Source: Deltaproteobacteria bacterium
Lineage (GTDB): Bacteria > Myxococcota_A > Polyangia > JAAYKL01
DNA: 35,633 nucleotides
Assembly: GCA_016935665.1 (NCBI GenBank)
Contig: JAFGQN010000144.1
Coordinates: 1 to 35,633 of the forward strand
Direction of reading: 5' to 3'
Below are positions 33,417 to 35,633 of the stretch, piece after piece (the stretch's first letter is position 1; each line of letters starts with the position of its first letter). Under the pieces are notes generated by a model. The model made no database searches. It was not told the DNA's origin and saw nothing but the letters and a program-made list of their open reading frames with translations. The translations under genes were made by a program, and so were the position numbers.

Positions 33417-34634
33417 TTATTTCATCGTCTGCGCATTTCCCATTGCGAGAACGGTGGGCAGCGTTTTTCCCTCGACCATCCGAATGGTGGCATCACCGCC
33501 GTCCGAAACATGATCAAATCCTTTTTCCAATCCCAGCGTTCTGATGATTTCGGCGCTTTCTTCGCCAAGCGACAGGGAGTAAGCTGCGGCGCCGGCGATT
33601 GCGCGTGCAACTGTATAAGTGCCGCTGTCAGCGCGGGCAGCCATGCCCAGGTGTCCTTTCCAGACGATGGTTCCCGCTTTGCGAATCAACTGTTTCCAAA
33701 ACTCTTCGGTATGGCTGCCAATATCGAATATATTTGCCGATTCGGGAACTTCACCTGCCGCATATTCCGTCACCGCATCCGCGGTAATCCCGGCACGCAC
33801 ATCCGAAGGAAGAATCAATTTAATGTTTTTACGTGCCGTACGATCCAGCAGATCTCGAGCCAGCGGCAGTCGTTTCTCTTCCACGACCGCTTTTCCGGTG
33901 CTGCCGCCGGTTGCCGCAGTAAATGTGTTGGTCATTTGTCCGCCCAGAACCAGTGAATCGATTCTGCCCAAAAGGCTTTCCAGAAGCTCCAGGTTGTCGG
34001 CGATGCGATCTCCTCCCAGTATCGCCATCACGGGACGCTCGGGTTTGCCAAGAAATTTACGCAACGCTTTAAGCTCTTTGGCGTATTGCAGGCCAGTGAC
34101 CTTGATTCGCGCATGCTTCAAAATACCATTGGTGGACGCCAGCACCTGTTCACTCAGCGAAAACGCCTCGTTTACATATATGTCGCAATAGGATGCCAGT
34201 TGGCGGGATAACTTTTCGTCGTTTTTTATTTCGCCGGCATGAAAGCCCAGGTTTTCCAGCACACAGACCTGTCCTTCGCGCAACCCGGCAATCACACTTT
34301 TGGCGGCGTCACCCACGCAGGAATCCGTAAGATAGACCTCTCCAATATGTTGACGCGCCGCAAACCAGGCGGCAATGGGTTCGAGGGACAGTTCTGGAAC
34401 CACTTTTCCACCGGCGTCGCCCATATGCCCGCACAGCACCACGCGTGCGCCGTTCTCGATGAGGTAATCAATAGTGGGCATGGCCGTTTTTAAAAGGTTA
34501 TCATTAAGAATCTTCTGGTTTTCCAGTGGGACGTCCATATTGATGCGCACGAGTACGCGTCTGGACTCCACTTCCAGATCCTTTAATGAAAGGGCTTGGT
34601 TTGGATATATTGATGTTCTGGCAGTTTCTTTCAT
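33417..34634 (-). CDS. Phosphoglycerate-kinase-like protein with lost active site
   Basis: 405 residues from ATG 34634 (GTG 34646 possible). It is alignable with PGK from end to end, so the fold is surely PGK. Family residues that hold 3-phosphoglycerate are changed. RxDxNVP is RINMDVP (Asp to Asn, Asn to Asp). DxRIRAxxPTI is DNLLKTAMPTI (Arg to Leu). SHLGRP is GHMGDA (Arg to Asp). LEN(V/L)RFH is LENLGFH (Arg to Gly). DAFGTAHRA is EAFSLSEQV (His-Arg to Glu-Gln). Nucleotide and catalytic sites are changed too: GGAKVxDK is GGDRIADN, GGGDT is SLGEES, WNGPxG is WKGHLG and STGGG is SDGGD. Known PGK chemistry looks impossible. It may be a structural or regulatory pseudoenzyme, or act on another substrate. 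It occupies the usual pgk position before tpiA-secG. Confidence 0.9.
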   Translation of the reverse strand: MKETARTSIYPNQALSLKDLEVESRRVLVRINMDVPLENQKILNDNLLKTAMPTIDYLIENGARVVLCGHMGDAGGKVVPELSLEPIAAWFAARQHIGEVYLTDSCVGDAAKSVIAGLREGQVCVLENLGFHAGEIKNDEKLSRQLASYCDIYVNEAFSLSEQVLASTNGILKHARIKVTGLQYAKELKALRKFLGKPERPVMAILGGDRIADNLELLESLLGRIDSLVLGGQMTNTFTAATGGSTGKAVVEEKRLPLARDLLDRTARKNIKLILPSDVRAGITADAVTEYAAGEVPESANIFDIGSHTEEFWKQLIRKAGTIVWKGHLGMAARADSGTYTVARAIAGAAAYSLSLGEESAEIIRTLGLEKGFDHVSDGGDATIRMVEGKTLPTVLAMGNAQTMK

Positions 34635-34817
34635 CTTAAGATTCACATTGTATAAAGAGCGTCATTTTCGCGGGAACCTTATGCCGGGATTTGCCTGTTC
34701 GTCAAGTAAAGAAAACATAAATGCTTGATTCCGATCAGTCCCTGGCATATGTACCTGATTTATTGAGCAACAATTGGCGCCACAAACGTAAAAATGCATT
34801 TGTTAGAGAGGTGATTT

Positions 34818-35462
34818 GTGTTTGAAAAAAAAATGGTTGTCATACTGGCAGTCGCTGTCATCGCAGGTGTTGCAATCGGGTACTTCGCGTTTGTGAGGAG
34901 GCCGCACTGGCAAACCAATGCCGATGAGGCCGCCACAGGTGTGGACGAAAAGGGGCACCCCTGGTTTGGGGCAAAGAATCCGAAAGTGATCATTCATGAA
35001 TATCTGGATTATGAATGCCCGCACTGTACCAGCGCCCATCGGGTATTGCGCAGCGTCATCGCCAGAGATTTGGATGAGGTCCGCATTGTGCGGCACGACT
35101 ACGCCCGCACCCCATGTGTCCAGAAAGTGGGTGATGAAACGACAATGTTGTGCCCCATGGTTCGCGCGGCGTCGTGCGCTGCGAAACATATTTCGTACTG
35201 GAAGTGGAATGATATGCTGATGGCACAACCACGTCATGAAACAGATAAGGGGATCGATGTATATCTGGCAGATATGGTGACAAAGCTGAAACTGCCGGAA
35301 GCCGAATTTCAGAAGTGCTTCGATTCGGTGGAAAACGCGGAGAAGGCACAGAAATTATATCTGGAGACGCGAGACGCTAAGGTGAGCGCAACGCCCACCT
35401 ACATCGTTAATGACAAGGTTTACACACCCAGCGAACTGTTCGAAATGCTGGAAACGCTATAA
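34818..35462 (+). CDS. Membrane-anchored DsbA-like thioredoxin-fold protein
   Basis: 214 residues from GTG 34818, with GAGAGG six bases upstream. An N-terminal helix (MVVILAVAVIAGVAIGYFAF) anchors it with the rest in the periplasm. The thioredoxin_4/DsbA-type domain has YLDYECPHC with CPHC as redox pair, a helical insert, and the cis-Pro loop SATPTYIVNDKVY. Three further Cys (TPC, MLCP, ASC) in the insert and one near FQKCFD could form a structural disulfide or relay. It should oxidise or isomerise disulfides. It is divergent from the PGK-like gene over 183 bp; no DsbB- or VKOR-like partner is next to it. Confidence 0.88.
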   Translation: MFEKKMVVILAVAVIAGVAIGYFAFVRRPHWQTNADEAATGVDEKGHPWFGAKNPKVIIHEYLDYECPHCTSAHRVLRSVIARDLDEVRIVRHDYARTPCVQKVGDETTMLCPMVRAASCAAKHISYWKWNDMLMAQPRHETDKGIDVYLADMVTKLKLPEAEFQKCFDSVENAEKAQKLYLETRDAKVSATPTYIVNDKVYTPSELFEMLETL

Positions 35463-35482
35463 CCCGGGGCTATCACAAGAAC

Positions 35483-35497
35483 CGGATAAATTATCCG
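35483..35497 (+). other. Small perfect hairpin after the DsbA-like gene
   Basis: CGGATA-AAT-TATCCG, 20 bases after the stop; followed by A-rich sequence, so not a typical intrinsic terminator on the plus strand. Confidence 0.35.
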
Positions 35498-35505
35498 AAA
35501 AATGC

Positions 35506-35567
35506 AGGGTCCGGGCTTTATGCCCGGCCGCTGTCAGGGCAAGGTGGCAGACAAACTACCACCCTAC
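35506..35567. repeat. Second palindromic element related to the one at 17446
   Basis: The left arm contains the perfect hairpin CCGGGC-TTTAT-GCCCGG (35511-35527). The right arm, read on the minus strand from 35567, begins GTAGGGTGG and continues TTTGTCTGCCACCTTGCC, close to the left arm of the 17446 element (TTGTGTCTGCCCTTGCC). The similarity is partial and needs a genome search. Confidence 0.4.
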
Positions 35568-35577
35568 TTTATTTTTT
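35543..35577 (+). terminator. Probable terminator of the DsbA-like gene
   Basis: GGTGG at 35543-35547 pairs with CCACC at 35559-35563, followed by CTACTTTATTTTTT ending at 35577. The stem is short, but the T-rich tract supports termination. It overlaps the right arm of the repeat. The rest to 35633 shows nothing recognisable. Confidence 0.45.
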
Positions 35578-35633
35578 CCAATCAATCATGATTCTGCAAT
35601 CAGGGCAATCGCAAGAATGAAATGTTTTCTAAA

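Noticed and set aside
34643-34730. Promoter TTGACG with CATAAG for the PGK-like gene
   Set aside because: -10 matches only four of six bases; a second candidate TATACA lacks a -35. Not firm enough to list.
1-35633. CRISPR arrays, insertion sequences, prophage, tRNA or rRNA genes
   Set aside because: No regularly spaced repeats, transposase or integrase motifs, or cloverleaf-like sequences were recognised anywhere in the window.

Overview
The window looks like chromosomal DNA of a Gram-negative bacterium of roughly balanced base composition. Gram-negative features include several lipoproteins, a Pal/OmpA-type protein, two probable outer-membrane barrel proteins and a LapA-like protein. The best guess is a Myxococcota or neighbouring 'deltaproteobacterial' lineage. 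The pointers are a Ser/Thr kinase-ATPase-TPR-GAF-sigma54 giant regulator, a Cys-rich motif joined to a barrel, SUMF1-domain lipoproteins and many small lipoproteins. A complete ablAB pair (N-epsilon-acetyl-beta-lysine osmolyte) suggests a saline or fluctuating habitat. The taxonomic call is inference; no rRNA or tRNA gene was seen.

Layout. 1-2708: divergent SUMF1-domain lipoprotein (cut by the left edge) and sulfatase-family lipoprotein. Both lack the cysteines of the formylglycine system. 2798-6416: leuS behind a good sigma70 promoter, then map. 6433-8250: glycosyltransferase (minus) and a receiver protein without its phosphoacceptor Asp (plus). 8277-15485: an isoprenoid/lipid-flavoured region. 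An ABC1/UbiB-family kinase and an alpha/beta hydrolase read leftward. A tight five-gene operon reads rightward: ABC ATPase, ABC-2 permease, UbiA prenyltransferase, fused lycopene-cyclase-domain protein, and a STAS-like/PNPOx-like fusion. 15523-23921: envelope genes, almost all on the minus strand. They include a Cys-rich barrel protein, a Pal-like lipoprotein (plus), a four-gene HIT/LapA-like/lipoprotein cluster, an Ig-like lipoprotein, a GH113-like hydrolase, an unknown protein, a barrel protein and a MarR regulator.

24059-26333: ablA-ablB, overlapping. A 309-bp gap follows with two near-identical palindromic sites, then a 1663-residue Ser/Thr kinase/sigma54 activator (26643-31634). 31729-34634 (minus): a pgk-tpiA-secG series. 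The pgk-position gene has lost nearly all substrate, phosphate and nucleotide residues of phosphoglycerate kinase, and SecG carries an extra tail of about 165 low-complexity residues. 34818-35462: a membrane-anchored DsbA-like protein, followed by hairpins and a probable terminator.

The strongest candidates for something undescribed are the phosphoglycerate-kinase pseudoenzyme in the conserved glycolytic locus, the transporter/UbiA/fused-cyclase/flavoprotein-like operon, and the giant kinase-sigma54 protein behind a paired operator next to an osmolyte operon.
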